64,000 nt of DNA from Amycolatopsis tucumanensis (GTDB lineage Bacteria > Actinomycetota > Actinomycetes > Mycobacteriales > Pseudonocardiaceae): the NCBI RefSeq assembly GCF_021654135.1, contig NZ_JAKGSD010000048.1, forward strand, positions 1-64,000. The letters are read 5' to 3'. This document shows positions 15,829 through 25,777 of this stretch, in pieces. Position 1 is the first letter of the stretch. Each line of letters begins with the position of its first letter. The translations under genes and the position numbers were made by a program. The notes below the pieces were generated by a model. It saw only the letters and a program-made list of their open reading frames with translations, was not told where the DNA came from and made no database searches.

Positions 15829-18800
15829 ATGCGCTCTCGTTCTCGTCTCCGCAGAATCCTGATCCCGGTCACCGTCGCCGCGGCGCTGGTGTCCGGGGTC
15901 GCCCCGCCGGGCGTCGCGCAGGGCGGGCTCGTCTCCGTCACCGATCTGCGCACCGCGCACCAGGACCGTCCACTCGGGACCGACGACACCACTCCCGTCC
16001 TGTCCTGGCAGAACACCGCTCAAGCCCGTCACCGCGAACAGTCCGCCTACCAGATCCAGGCCGCCACCTCGCGCGAAGCCCTCGACCGCGGCCGCGCCGA
16101 CCTGTGGGACACCGGGCGCGTGCCCAGCGCCGACGTCGAAGCGACCTACGCCGGCCAGCCCCTCAGCAGCCGCCAGCGCGTCTTCTGGCGCGTGCGCACC
16201 TGGTCCGGCCCCGCGCCCTCGGCGTGGAGCGAGCCGACCTGGTTCGAAACCGGCCTCACCGACCAGGAGGACTGGACGGCGGGCTGGATCACCCACCACG
16301 ACTGGCAGCTCAGCCGCAAGCCGGCGCAGCCCGTGGTCGTCACCCTCCCCGCGCGGACCGCGCGCTACGTCCGCCTCGACGTCACCAAGCTCGGCCTTCC
16401 GCTCGCCGAGCAGCCCATCGACAGCAACAACCGCCTCGTCACCACCGGCACCCCGCGCCGCTTCCCGGACCTGACCTACCGGCTGCAGCTCGCCGAGGTG
16501 CAGGTGCGCGACTCCGCGAACCCGTCGGTCAACTTCGCCGCCGGGCGCGAAAAGTTCGTCACCGCCTCGGAGACCGAGACCATCCGCAAGGAGTGGGAGC
16601 CTGGCCTGATCGCCGACGGCCTCACCACCTCCAACCCGGAGGAGGCGAGCAACGCCGGCTACCAGAGCGCGGCGCACGACAACCCGAATGCGCCGGTGTG
16701 GGCGACGATCGATCTCGGCGCCGACCGCACCTTCGACCAGGTCGTGCTCTACCCGCGCACCGACACCCTCACCGCCGACGGCAGGACCCCCAACTTCCCC
16801 GTCGACTACACCATCCAGACCGCGACGGCCGCGACCGGCCCGTTCACCGTCGCCGCCACCGTCAAGGACCAGCCCACGCCGGAGAACTGGCTGCCCGAGG
16901 CCCTGCCGCTGTTCGCGAAGGACTTCACCGTCCAGGACCGCGTGCAGCAGGCCCGCCTGTACGTCAGCGGCCTCGGCGTGTACGTGCCGAGCCTCAACGG
17001 CGCCCGGGTCGGCGACGCCGTGCTCGAACCCGGCAACACCGACTACGCCGACCGCGTCACCTACGCCGCCTACGACGTGACCGGCCAGCTCCGCGGCGGC
17101 GCGAACACGATCGGCATCGCGGTCGGCAACGGCACCGCGGACGCGCTGCACACCTCCGGCCGCTACCGCAAGTTCGCCCGCACCGCCAGCGACCCGCAGG
17201 TGATCGCGCAGCTCGAGCTGACCATGGCCGACGGCAGTGTCCAGCGCATCGTCACGGACCCGTCGTGGCGCACCGCGCTCGGCCCGACGACGGCGTCCAA
17301 CTGGTACGGCGGCGAGGACTACGACGCCCGCCGCGAGATCCCGGGCTGGGACGCGCCGGGCGCGAACCGCGCCGCGTGGACGCCTGCCACCGCCGTCGCC
17401 CCGCCCGCGCCGACCACCAAGCTCACCGCGCGCAGCGGCGAGCCGGTCCGCGTCGTCGAGCAGCTGCCCGGCGCGGAGGTGTCCCGGCCCGCGCCCGGCG
17501 TGCGGGTGTTCGACCTCGGCCGCAACATCGCCGGCATCCCGCAGATCACGCTGACCGCCCCGGCGGGCACCACGGTCCGCGTCTTCCCGGCCGAGGCGCT
17601 GCGCAACGGGCGGGTCGACCAGTCGAAGTCCAACGTCGGCGCGCCCATCTGGGACAGCTTCACCGGCAAGGGCGGCACCCAGACGTGGCACCCCGAGTTC
17701 TCCTACCACGGCTTCCGCTACCTGGAGGTCGTCGGCATCCCCGACGACGCGCGGTTGTCGGTGACCGGCCTGCGCACCATGGCCGACAACGACTCCGCGG
17801 GCGAGTTCACCACGTCCGACGAGATCGTCAACGGCATCCACCGCCTCACCCGGCACGCACTGGAGAACAACATGCAGAGCGTGCTCACCGACTGCCCGAG
17901 CCGGGAGAAGCTGGGCTGGCTGGAGCAGGACCACCTGGCGTTCGACACGATCGCCCGCAACTACGACGTCGAGGCCTACCTCGGCAAGATCGTGCAGGAC
18001 ATCGCCGACGGCCAGGAGGCCTCCGGCATGGTGCCGAGCACCGTCCCGGACTACGTGACGCTGGCAGGCAGTTACCGCGACGACCCGAACTGGGGCGGCG
18101 CCCTGGTCCTGCTGCCGCTCAAGGCCTACCGCACCTACGGCGACGACGAGCTGCTGCGCACCTACTACCCGGCGATGCAGCGGTACCTGTCCTATCTGGA
18201 GGGACAGACGGCGCGCTGGATCGACGGCGGGGTCTACGACTACAGCCTCGGCGACTGGATCACCACGGAGAGGCCCGTGATGCCGCGTGCGATCACCGGC
18301 ACCTTCGGGGTGTGGGCCATCGCCGACGGGCTCGCGCAGGTCGCCAAGGCGCTCGGCCGCGACGCCGACGCGGCCGCCTACCGCGCCCGCGCCGACGACC
18401 TCGCGCGGAAGGTGTGGGCGAAGTACTACAACCCGGCCACCGGCCTGTTCGGCGGCGGTGGGCAGGGCGCGACCGCGCTGGCACTGGACATGGGCGCGGT
18501 GCCCGCGAACCTGCGGGCCGCGCAGGTGCAGCACCTCGTGGACAGCATCCAGGCCACCGGCTGGCACCTGATCATGGGCGAGATCTCGTTCCCGTCCGTG
18601 TTGCGCGTGCTGTCCGCGGCCGGGCGCGACGACGTCGTCTACCTGATCGCGACCCAGACCACCAGCCCCAGCCTCGGTTTCCAGGTCAAGGCCGGGCTGA
18701 CCGCGCTCGGCGAGACCTGGGACGGCGGCAGCGGCCAGTCGCAGAACCACTTCATGCTCGGCGCGATGGACGGCTGGCTGCAGACGCGGCTGACCGGCAT

Positions 18801-19110
18801 CGAGCAGACGGCCGATTCCGCCGGCTTCCGGCGCCTGCTGATCGACCCGGCGGTGGTCGGCGACCTGACCTCGGCGTCGGGCAAGTACGAGAGCACCTAC
18901 GGCGAGGTCCGCACCTCCTGGACGCGCACCGGCGGCGAGTACCGGCTGGAGGTCACCGTCCCGGTGGGCGCCACTGCCGAGGTGCACGTGCCGTTCGCCG
19001 GTCACGTCCCGCCGGTCGCCGACGGCGCCCGGTTCGTCCGCGTGGACGGCGGCGAAGCCGTGTTCGAGGCCGGCTCCGGCTCCTGGACCTTCCGCTCGCG
19101 AGTGTCCTGA
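15829..19110 (+). CDS. Secreted alpha-L-rhamnosidase, GH78
   Basis: A 1093-residue exported glycoside hydrolase. An Arg-rich signal peptide ends near PGVAQGG (about residue 31). A fibronectin-like N-terminal domain (about 35-145) is followed by an inserted galactose-binding-like region (about 175-350), a rhamnosidase beta-sandwich domain, and the (alpha/alpha)6 catalytic barrel from about residue 660. The GH78 landmark DCPSREKLGWLEQD is present near residue 686. The segment LGETWDGGSGQSQNH near residue 963 carries the probable catalytic base glutamate. It should cleave terminal alpha-L-rhamnose from plant glycosides or rhamnogalacturonan. It lies 12 bases upstream of the next hydrolase. Confidence 0.9.
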   Translation: MRSRSRLRRILIPVTVAAALVSGVAPPGVAQGGLVSVTDLRTAHQDRPLGTDDTTPVLSWQNTAQARHREQSAYQIQAATSREALDRGRADLWDTGRVPSADVEATYAGQPLSSRQRVFWRVRTWSGPAPSAWSEPTWFETGLTDQEDWTAGWITHHDWQLSRKPAQPVVVTLPARTARYVRLDVTKLGLPLAEQPIDSNNRLVTTGTPRRFPDLTYRLQLAEVQVRDSANPSVNFAAGREKFVTASETETIRKEWEPGLIADGLTTSNPEEASNAGYQSAAHDNPNAPVWATIDLGADRTFDQVVLYPRTDTLTADGRTPNFPVDYTIQTATAATGPFTVAATVKDQPTPENWLPEALPLFAKDFTVQDRVQQARLYVSGLGVYVPSLNGARVGDAVLEPGNTDYADRVTYAAYDVTGQLRGGANTIGIAVGNGTADALHTSGRYRKFARTASDPQVIAQLELTMADGSVQRIVTDPSWRTALGPTTASNWYGGEDYDARREIPGWDAPGANRAAWTPATAVAPPAPTTKLTARSGEPVRVVEQLPGAEVSRPAPGVRVFDLGRNIAGIPQITLTAPAGTTVRVFPAEALRNGRVDQSKSNVGAPIWDSFTGKGGTQTWHPEFSYHGFRYLEVVGIPDDARLSVTGLRTMADNDSAGEFTTSDEIVNGIHRLTRHALENNMQSVLTDCPSREKLGWLEQDHLAFDTIARNYDVEAYLGKIVQDIADGQEASGMVPSTVPDYVTLAGSYRDDPNWGGALVLLPLKAYRTYGDDELLRTYYPAMQRYLSYLEGQTARWIDGGVYDYSLGDWITTERPVMPRAITGTFGVWAIADGLAQVAKALGRDADAAAYRARADDLARKVWAKYYNPATGLFGGGGQGATALALDMGAVPANLRAAQVQHLVDSIQATGWHLIMGEISFPSVLRVLSAAGRDDVVYLIATQTTSPSLGFQVKAGLTALGETWDGGSGQSQNHFMLGAMDGWLQTRLTGIEQTADSAGFRRLLIDPAVVGDLTSASGKYESTYGEVRTSWTRTGGEYRLEVTVPVGATAEVHVPFAGHVPPVADGARFVRVDGGEAVFEAGSGSWTFRSRVS

Positions 19111-19122
19111 GAGGACGACACC

Positions 19123-22100
19123 ATGAGAAGACTCGTCTCCGTCCTGCTCGCGGCTGTGACGGCGGCCGGACTGGCCGCCGCGCCCGCCGTGGCCCAAACC
19201 CCCGACCGCACGCCCGCCGCGACCACCGACCTGTCCCGTTTCGACCCGGCCGCCTTCGCGAACCCGCCGAAGGACAGCCGCCCGAGCGTCTACTGGTACT
19301 GGAACAACACGATCACGCCGGAGATCACCGACCGGCAGATGGCCGAGATGCGGGACAAGGGCATCTACGAGGCCGTGGTCTTCCCGTACGGCGGCGCGTC
19401 GATGCAGCCGGCCTTCCTCACCGAGGAGTGGTTCACGCTCATCGAGCACGTCCTGCGCGAGGCGCAGCGCACGGGCATGAAGATGTGGCTGTTCAACGAC
19501 AACAACTTCCCGAGCGGCCGGGCCGGCCTGAAGGTCGCCGAGGAGCACCCGGAGCTGCGCCTCAAGGGGCTGTTGCGGTCCAGCCGGGTGGTGACCGGAC
19601 CGGCGACGGTGACCCTCGCCGAGACCACCGGACTGGCCGTGGACACAGGGAAGCTCGTCGTCGACCCGGCGACCAAGCCGGGCGGCGCGGCGATCACGAC
19701 CGGCGCCGGCTGGACCGACTACACGGTCACCGGCAAGGTCACGCTCACCACCGGCGGCACCCAGCTGATGGTGCGCAGCGACGGCACGAACGGCTACCTG
19801 GTCGACGTGGACGTCAAGGGCAACACGAGCGTCTGGCGCGTGGACGGCGGCACCCGGACCCGGCTCACCACCGGCATCCCGACGCCTGGCTTCTCCGCCA
19901 CCCGCGCGCAGACGGTCACGGTGACGGTCTCCGGGAACACGATCACGCCGAAGATCAACAACACCGTGCAGCCCACTGCCACCGATGCCACGTATGCCAC
20001 CGGCTCGGTCGCGGTGTCGGCCGTGGGCACCCAGCGGTCGCAGTGGGACAACCTGTCGGTGACCGCGCCCGGCGGCACGGCGTTGTGGTCGTCGAACTTC
20101 GACGACGCCCGGGTGCTCGCGGACTTCCCGGCGACGCGGGTGAACCTGGCCGGGATCACCGCCGCGGCGGCGCGCCCGGCGGGCACGGCCGACCACCGGA
20201 CCGCGGTCGAGCTGGACCCGGCGAAGGGCACCTGGCAGGTCCCGGCCGGGCAGTGGCAGGTCGACGTGTACTCGCAGGCGCTGCTGCGCGACGACTCCAG
20301 CGGTTACGTGCGCGGCTACCTGGACCTGCTCGACCCGGCGGCCACGGACGCGTTCATGGACACCGTGCCCGGCGAGTACGTGCGGCGGTTCCCGTGGGCG
20401 ATGGGCACCGTGGTGCCCGGGTTCTGGGACGACGAGCCGTTCATCGCCTCCGCGCAGCCGCACCCGTTCAAGCGGCTGCCCGCCTCGCCGGGCCTGGCTC
20501 AGGCGATCGTCGCCGCGGGCGGCACGCCCGGTGTCGCCTACATGGGCGCGGCGGACGGTCTGGATCCCACCGCCGACCCGGCCGCCGGGTACTACTGGCG
20601 CGCGGTGAACAACCTGTTCGCCACGAACTACTACCAGCGCGAGGCCGAGTGGATGGCGCGGCACGGCCTGCAGCTGCTGACCAACCCGCTGCTGGACGAG
20701 GAGGGCCCGCAGCAGCGCATGCACTCCACCGGTGACCTGAGCAAGGACAACCAGTGGGCGCAGGTGCCGGGCAGCGACATGATCACCGGCGACTACACGC
20801 TCGGCGAGCAGACCATGCTGGGCCGCAACGCCGCGTCCGCCGCGCACCAGAGCGGCGCGCCGCGCGTGGTGATGGAGACGTTCGGCAACTCGGGCTGGCA
20901 GGTGGCGCCGGAGTTCATGCACGCCACGACGGGTGCGCTCGCGGCGCGCGGCGTGAATCTGACGTTCCTGCACGCCATGTGGACGGACGAGAACTCGGTG
21001 AACTTCCCGCCGCCGTTCGGTCCGCGCAGCACGTTCTGGGCGGACATGCCCGCGGTCGACGAGTGGATCGGCCGCGTGATGGAGCTGGGCCGCGGCGAGA
21101 ACCTGGCGCGGACCGTGCTCGTGCAGCCGCAGCGGGCGGCCGAGCAGACCCGGGTGGCCGACGCCGAGCACTCGCTGGACGGGCAGTTCGCGGATGCCGC
21201 GTACGCGCTGGAGCGGGGTCAGGTCGACTTCGACCTGGTGAGTGACTCGTCGTTGTCCGGCGATCCGGTGGCGCGGTTCCAGGCCGTGGCACGCGCCGGT
21301 CAGCTACACGTCGGCGAGGCGTCCTACCAGCTGGTGGTACTGCCGGAGACGCCGGTGCTGGACGTGGAGACGGTGCGCACACTGGCGCGGTTCGTGCAGG
21401 TCGGCGGGCACGTGGCCGCGGTCGGCCCGCTGCCGGCGCGGGAGGCGCGCGGCCGGGACGCCGAGCTGGCGGGCGAGTTGCGCCGCCTGTTCGGTGACGC
21501 GGGCGCGGCGTGGCAGCGTCGCGGCGCCGGTTCGGTCGCGGTCGTCGATGGTGCCGAAGCGTTGCCGGGGCTGGCCCGGGCGTACGCGGCGGCTCGCTTG
21601 GAGCCGGCGGCGCCGAGCGTGCGGGTCTCGCGCACCGCGCGTGGCAAGGACGTCGCGTACCTGCTGAACAACGAGAGCGACCAGGTCGTGACGACGACGG
21701 CGACGTTCCCCAGCGGGGGCGTCCCGGAGATCTGGGACCCGCGCACCGGGTCGACCCGCACGGCGACGGCGTACCGGGCGGAGCGGGACGGCGTGGCGGT
21801 GCCGGTGCGGTTGCAGCCGTACGAGACGGTCGCGGTGGTCTTCCGCCACGGCGTCCGGGAAACCGCGCACCTGACCGACGGCACGCTGCCTGCGGAGGTG
21901 GTCACAGTGGACGGACGGTCGTTGCAGGCCACGGTGATCGCCGACAAGCCCGGCGATTACCGCCTGTCGGGCGCGGCGAACGGCCGGAGCTACGGCGGGG
22001 TGGCGACCGTGACGGACGCGCTGACCCCGATCCCGCTGGCGGGCTCGTGGCGGGTGCGGCTGGAGAAGCCTGGCGCCGTGGAGGCGGAGCGGCCACTCGG

Positions 22101-22446
22101 TTCGTGGACGGCCTTCGACCCGACGTTCTCCGGCAGCGCCGTCTACTCGACGACGGTGTCCCTGACCGCGCAGGACCTGGCGAACCGCCGCCTGGTCCTG
22201 GACTTGGGCGAGGTGCACGACCTGGCCACGGTGACCGTGAACGGCTCCGCGCTGCCCACAGCGCTGTGGCGACCGTACACAGTGGACGCGACAGCGTGGT
22301 TGAAGCCCGGCGAGAACACGATCGCGGTGCGGGTGACCAACACGCTGGCCAATTCGCGCAACAAGATCCTGCCGTCGGGTCTGGTCGGCCCGGTGGTGCT
22401 GCGGCCGCAGGCCGTAGTGACCGCGCGCCTGGACCAGGGCCGCTGA
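19123..22446 (+). CDS. Secreted glycoside hydrolase, GH106-like, with inserted lectin-like domain
   Basis: A 1107-residue exported protein with a Sec signal ending APAVAQT. The N-terminal barrel segment (SVYWYWNNTITPEITDRQM, then DKGIYEAVVFPYGG) is of the GH106 alpha-L-rhamnosidase type. An insertion of about 150 residues (about 180-330), rich in Thr and Gly beta-strands, looks like a laminin-G or 3-keto-disaccharide-hydrolase-like sandwich. The C-terminus (about 970-1100) is a galactose-binding-like domain. The last ~170 bases are partly copied again downstream at 22554-22677. Assignment to GH106 rests on the barrel motifs; substrate may differ from the next GH106. Confidence 0.75.
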   Translation: MRRLVSVLLAAVTAAGLAAAPAVAQTPDRTPAATTDLSRFDPAAFANPPKDSRPSVYWYWNNTITPEITDRQMAEMRDKGIYEAVVFPYGGASMQPAFLTEEWFTLIEHVLREAQRTGMKMWLFNDNNFPSGRAGLKVAEEHPELRLKGLLRSSRVVTGPATVTLAETTGLAVDTGKLVVDPATKPGGAAITTGAGWTDYTVTGKVTLTTGGTQLMVRSDGTNGYLVDVDVKGNTSVWRVDGGTRTRLTTGIPTPGFSATRAQTVTVTVSGNTITPKINNTVQPTATDATYATGSVAVSAVGTQRSQWDNLSVTAPGGTALWSSNFDDARVLADFPATRVNLAGITAAAARPAGTADHRTAVELDPAKGTWQVPAGQWQVDVYSQALLRDDSSGYVRGYLDLLDPAATDAFMDTVPGEYVRRFPWAMGTVVPGFWDDEPFIASAQPHPFKRLPASPGLAQAIVAAGGTPGVAYMGAADGLDPTADPAAGYYWRAVNNLFATNYYQREAEWMARHGLQLLTNPLLDEEGPQQRMHSTGDLSKDNQWAQVPGSDMITGDYTLGEQTMLGRNAASAAHQSGAPRVVMETFGNSGWQVAPEFMHATTGALAARGVNLTFLHAMWTDENSVNFPPPFGPRSTFWADMPAVDEWIGRVMELGRGENLARTVLVQPQRAAEQTRVADAEHSLDGQFADAAYALERGQVDFDLVSDSSLSGDPVARFQAVARAGQLHVGEASYQLVVLPETPVLDVETVRTLARFVQVGGHVAAVGPLPAREARGRDAELAGELRRLFGDAGAAWQRRGAGSVAVVDGAEALPGLARAYAAARLEPAAPSVRVSRTARGKDVAYLLNNESDQVVTTTATFPSGGVPEIWDPRTGSTRTATAYRAERDGVAVPVRLQPYETVAVVFRHGVRETAHLTDGTLPAEVVTVDGRSLQATVIADKPGDYRLSGAANGRSYGGVATVTDALTPIPLAGSWRVRLEKPGAVEAERPLGSWTAFDPTFSGSAVYSTTVSLTAQDLANRRLVLDLGEVHDLATVTVNGSALPTALWRPYTVDATAWLKPGENTIAVRVTNTLANSRNKILPSGLVGPVVLRPQAVVTARLDQGR

Positions 22447-22450
22447 GGCC

Positions 22451-22488
22451 CCGGTGCTGCCCTCGGCGTTGTTCGGGGGCAGCACCGG
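22451..22488 (+). terminator. Hairpin terminator after the first GH106-like gene
   Basis: A perfect 11-bp stem, CCGGTGCTGCC (22451-22461) with GGCAGCACCGG (22478-22488), begins 4 bases after the stop codon. No T-run follows, as is common in actinobacteria. Confidence 0.7.
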
Positions 22489-22694
22489 CTCGATTTCCCC
22501 ATCCCCCGCGTTTCCCGGAGTCTCCCCATGACCGGACTCACCCGCCGCACCTCTACACAGTGGACGCCACACCGTTGAAGCCTGGCGAGAACACGATCCT
22601 GTCGCCTGGCCTGGTCGGCCCCACGGTGCTGCGGCCGCAGGCCGTGGTGACCGCGCGCCTCGACCAGGCCCGCTGACCGGCTCGATCCACTGAA

Positions 22695-22726
22695 CCGGTG
22701 CCGCTCCCGGCCGGGGGCGGCACCGG
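22695..22726 (+). terminator. Second copy of the junction terminator
   Basis: CCGGTGCCGC (22695-22704) pairs perfectly with GCGGCACCGG (22717-22726). It is the diverged duplicate of the hairpin at 22451. Both arms have changed together, keeping pairing, which suggests the stem is under selection. Confidence 0.65.
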
Positions 22727-22760
22727 CGCCTCCTTCGATCCTCAACCCCCGGAGTTCCCC

Positions 22761-25667
22761 ATGACCAGACTCACCCGCCGCACCTTCCTCGGCGCCAGCG
22801 CCGCCTTCGGGCTCGCCGCGGCGCTTCCTTCCATCCCGCCCGCGCTGGCCGCGCCCGGCAGACCGTTCGCGCAGCGCTTCGCCACCCCCGGCACCGACAC
22901 CGCCGCCAAGTTCCGCTGGTGGTGGCCGCACGGCCTGGTCGACCTGCGCGAGATCGCCCGCGAGGTCGACCAGATCGCCGACGCCGGCTTCGGCGGCGTC
23001 GAGATCCAGGACGTGCACCACAGCGTCCGCGCGGACCTCGACCCCGCCGGCCACGGCTGGGGCACCCCGGCCTGGCTCGCCGCCGTGGAGACCGCCCTGC
23101 GCCGCGCCAAGGACCGCCACCTGCGCGTCGATCTGGCGCTCGGCCCGTGCTGGCCGACCGCCGTCCCCACCATCACCCCCGACGACCCCGCCGCCTGCAA
23201 GGAACTCGCCCACGGCGTGACCTACGTGCAGGGCGGCACCGTCTACTCCGGACCGCCACCCGCCGCCGTCGAGCCGCCGGAGGAGGGCGTGCACAAGCAG
23301 GATCTCCTCGCCGTCCAGGTCGCCAAGGTCATCGGGTCCACCACGGCCGCCACCGTCACCCTCGACCCCGCGACCGTCCGCACCCTCGGCGACGGCGAGA
23401 CCTGGACCGCGCCCGAGGGCACCTGGGCCGTCATCGCCTACTGGTTGCGGGGCTCCGCGCAGCAACCGGAAGCCGGCCCGCACACCGAGCCGGCGTCCTA
23501 CGTCGTCGACCACTTCAGCCGCGCCGGCGTGCAGGCCGTGATCGACGTGTGGAACTCGGTCATCCTCACCCCGGCCATCCGCCGCCTGCTCCGCGAGACC
23601 GGCGGCGACCTGTTCGAGGACTCGCTGGAGATCGAGACCGAGGCGACCCCCTGGACACCCGATCACCTCGCCGAGTTCCGCCGCCGCGCCGGCTACGACC
23701 TGCTGCCGTACCTGCCGGTCATCGTGCAGCGCAACGAGAAGTACCCGTTCACCTTCGACGCCGAGACGACCAACCACGTCCGCGACGACCACAACCAGGT
23801 CCTCTCCGACCTCTACCACGACAACCACCTGCTCCCGCTGCGCGACTTCGCGCACAGCCTCGGCATGATCCTGCGCGTGCAGCCCTACGGCCTGCCCACC
23901 GACGCGATCCGCAGCGCCGCGCTGCTCGACGTGCCGGAGAGCGAGTCGCTGGGCTTCAAGAACCTCGACGACTACCGCGTGCTCGCCTCCGGCCGCGACA
24001 TGGGCGAGCGGCAGCTGCTGTCCTGCGAGTCCGCCGCCTACGCCAACGGCGCCTACAGCACGACCTGGGACAAGGTGCTGCAGACCATGGGCAGCGTCTT
24101 CGCCGGTGGCGTCAACCAGGCCGTCCTGCACGGGTTCTCCTACGCATCGGCGCCGGGCGCGGCGTGGCCGGGCTTCGCGGCGTTCTCGCCGTACAACGGC
24201 AATGGCATCGGCTACGCCGAGGCGTGGGGGCCCCGCCAGCCGACGTGGGGCCACGTCCCCGGCATCGCGGGCTGGTTCGCCCGCACGCAACTGGTGCTGC
24301 GCGCCGGTGTGCAGAAGACCGACATCGCGTTCTTCCGGCAGAAGGGCTGGACGTCCACCGGCATCGGCGCGCCGTGGGCGACCAACGACGGCATCCCCGT
24401 CGGCTGGACCCACGGCTTCCTCAGCGAGGCGATGCTCGACCTGCCCAGCGCGGTCGTGCGCGACGGCCGCCTCGCCCCCGACGGTCCCGCGTACAAGGCG
24501 CTGGTCCTCGACGGCGACATCTTCCGCAACAAGGAACACACCCTGTCCGTGCACGCCGCGCGGCGGTTGCTCGACCTCGCCCGCGCCGGCCTGCCGATCG
24601 TGGTGGTCGGCAGCTGGACCGACGTGCACGCGGCCGGCATCGCCCTGCCCGGCGAGAACGACCAGCTCCGGACCCTGCTGGCCCAGCTCGCCGCCCTGCC
24701 GCGGGTGCGGGTGGCCACGGACGCCAACGGCATCCCGGGCGCGCTCGCCGACCTCGGCGTGACCCGCGACGTCGAGTACGACCGGTCGACGATCATGACC
24801 GTGCACCGGGTCGAGGACGGCGTGGACTACTACTACGTCGCCAACGCCCGGCACGCCGAGAACCGCCGGATCACCGCCGTGGACCAGGACGTCTGGCTCA
24901 CCTCCCGCGACCGCTCGGCGGTGCCGTACCTGCTCGACGCGTGGACGGGGCGCGTCGAGCGCATCGGCCGCTTCGAGCGCGCCGGAGACCGGGTGCGCGT
25001 GCGGGTCGCGCTCAACCCGGGGCAGTCGATGCTGGTCGGCTTCGGCCCGGGCGGCGCCCCGCACGCCACCGCCTCCGACGGCGAGGTCCGGTTCGACGGC
25101 GGCAAGCTGGTCCTGCGCGCCACCGCGGCCGGCGCCTACTCGACCACGTTGTCCACCGGTCGCGTCGTCCGCACCACCGTGGACGCGGTGCCCGCGCCGG
25201 TGCCGCTGACCGCGTGGGACCTCGAGGTCGAGGACTGGCAGCCCGGCGCGACGCCCACCGAGACGGTCAAGACGACGCACCGGCTCAGCCTGACCGCCCT
25301 GGCCGCGTGGACGGCGATCCCGGAACTGCAGGACGTCTCCGGCGTCGGCCGCTACCGCACGACGGTGGACCTCGGCTCGTGGCGTCCCGGCCTCGGCGCC
25401 TACCTCGAACTCGGCGAGGTGTTCGACACCTACCGCGTCAAGGTCAACGGCCGCGCCCTGCCGCCGGCCGACGTGCTCGACCCGGTGGTGGACGTCGGGC
25501 CGTGGTTGCGCCCCGGCCGCAACAGCATCGAGGTCGAGGTCGCCACGACGCTGCTCAACCGGCTGCGCGTGAGCAACCCCGCGGTGTTCGGCATCGCCAC
25601 CCGCCAGGCCTACGGACTGGTCGGGCCCGCCCGGCTGGTGCCGTACCGCCAGGAGGAAATCCGATGA
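22761..25667 (+). CDS. Tat-exported alpha-L-rhamnosidase, GH106
   Basis: A 968-residue enzyme. The N-terminus has a twin-arginine motif (TRRTFLG) followed by a hydrophobic segment ending ALAAPG, so it should be folded before Tat export. The barrel opens with the GH106 hallmark FRWWWPHGLVD and GFGGVEIQD. The catalytic region continues to about residue 600, followed by beta domains and a C-terminal galactose-binding-like domain (about 840-950). It should release alpha-L-rhamnose. CCCGGAGTTCCCC precedes the ATG. The final residues RLVPYRQEEIR are repeated in two mini-ORFs downstream. Both of its borders carry tandem junction duplications. Confidence 0.87.
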   Translation: MTRLTRRTFLGASAAFGLAAALPSIPPALAAPGRPFAQRFATPGTDTAAKFRWWWPHGLVDLREIAREVDQIADAGFGGVEIQDVHHSVRADLDPAGHGWGTPAWLAAVETALRRAKDRHLRVDLALGPCWPTAVPTITPDDPAACKELAHGVTYVQGGTVYSGPPPAAVEPPEEGVHKQDLLAVQVAKVIGSTTAATVTLDPATVRTLGDGETWTAPEGTWAVIAYWLRGSAQQPEAGPHTEPASYVVDHFSRAGVQAVIDVWNSVILTPAIRRLLRETGGDLFEDSLEIETEATPWTPDHLAEFRRRAGYDLLPYLPVIVQRNEKYPFTFDAETTNHVRDDHNQVLSDLYHDNHLLPLRDFAHSLGMILRVQPYGLPTDAIRSAALLDVPESESLGFKNLDDYRVLASGRDMGERQLLSCESAAYANGAYSTTWDKVLQTMGSVFAGGVNQAVLHGFSYASAPGAAWPGFAAFSPYNGNGIGYAEAWGPRQPTWGHVPGIAGWFARTQLVLRAGVQKTDIAFFRQKGWTSTGIGAPWATNDGIPVGWTHGFLSEAMLDLPSAVVRDGRLAPDGPAYKALVLDGDIFRNKEHTLSVHAARRLLDLARAGLPIVVVGSWTDVHAAGIALPGENDQLRTLLAQLAALPRVRVATDANGIPGALADLGVTRDVEYDRSTIMTVHRVEDGVDYYYVANARHAENRRITAVDQDVWLTSRDRSAVPYLLDAWTGRVERIGRFERAGDRVRVRVALNPGQSMLVGFGPGGAPHATASDGEVRFDGGKLVLRATAAGAYSTTLSTGRVVRTTVDAVPAPVPLTAWDLEVEDWQPGATPTETVKTTHRLSLTALAAWTAIPELQDVSGVGRYRTTVDLGSWRPGLGAYLELGEVFDTYRVKVNGRALPPADVLDPVVDVGPWLRPGRNSIEVEVATTLLNRLRVSNPAVFGIATRQAYGLVGPARLVPYRQEEIR

Positions 25668-25777
25668 CGGGGTTCACCCGGCGTGGTGTGTTCGGGCTGG
25701 TTGCCGCGCTGTCACCCGCCACGGTGGTCGCGGACATCGCCTGGCTGGTGCCGTACCGCCAGGAGGACATCCGATGA
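25664..25777 (+). CDS. Mini-ORF 1, Tat-signal-like peptide fused to a hydrolase tail
   Basis: A 37-residue ORF created by the 110-bp repeat. It begins MTGFTRRGVFGL, continues as a hydrophobic signal-like stretch ending VVADIAW, and ends LVPYRQEDIR. A good ribosome binding site (AGGAGG) precedes it and it overlaps the GH106 stop. It may simply be a relay that keeps ribosomes moving to the next gene. Whether the peptide is made or exported is unknown. Confidence 0.4.
   Translation: MTGFTRRGVFGLVAALSPATVVADIAWLVPYRQEDIR

Larger units (their letters stand above)
22276..22784 (+). repeat. Tandem duplication of the junction between the two GH106-like genes
   Basis: Copy A (about 22276-22551) is the 3' end of the first GH106-like gene, its hairpin terminator, and a start region reading MTGLTRRT. 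Copy B (about 22554-22784) repeats the same order: a degraded 3' end of the gene (22554-22677), a second hairpin and the true start of the next gene (MTRLTRRT). Copy B lost about 51 bases between two short repeats, AACACGATC and AACAAGATC. The copy-A start codon at 22528 now opens a 16-codon ORF that ends at 22578. This fills the 314-base gap between the two hydrolase genes; I see no other gene there. Confidence 0.8.

Noticed and set aside
16104..20735. A 1543-codon plus-strand frame overlapping GH78
   Set aside because: Arg/Pro/Gly/His-rich out-of-frame translation of two recognised hydrolases.
14965..21171. A continuous minus-strand open frame of more than 2000 codons antisense to the GH78 and GH106-like genes
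   Set aside because: Its translation is low-complexity Arg/Gly/Val/Ala/His with no domain, and it mirrors third-position G/C of the real genes. It is a high-GC antisense artefact.
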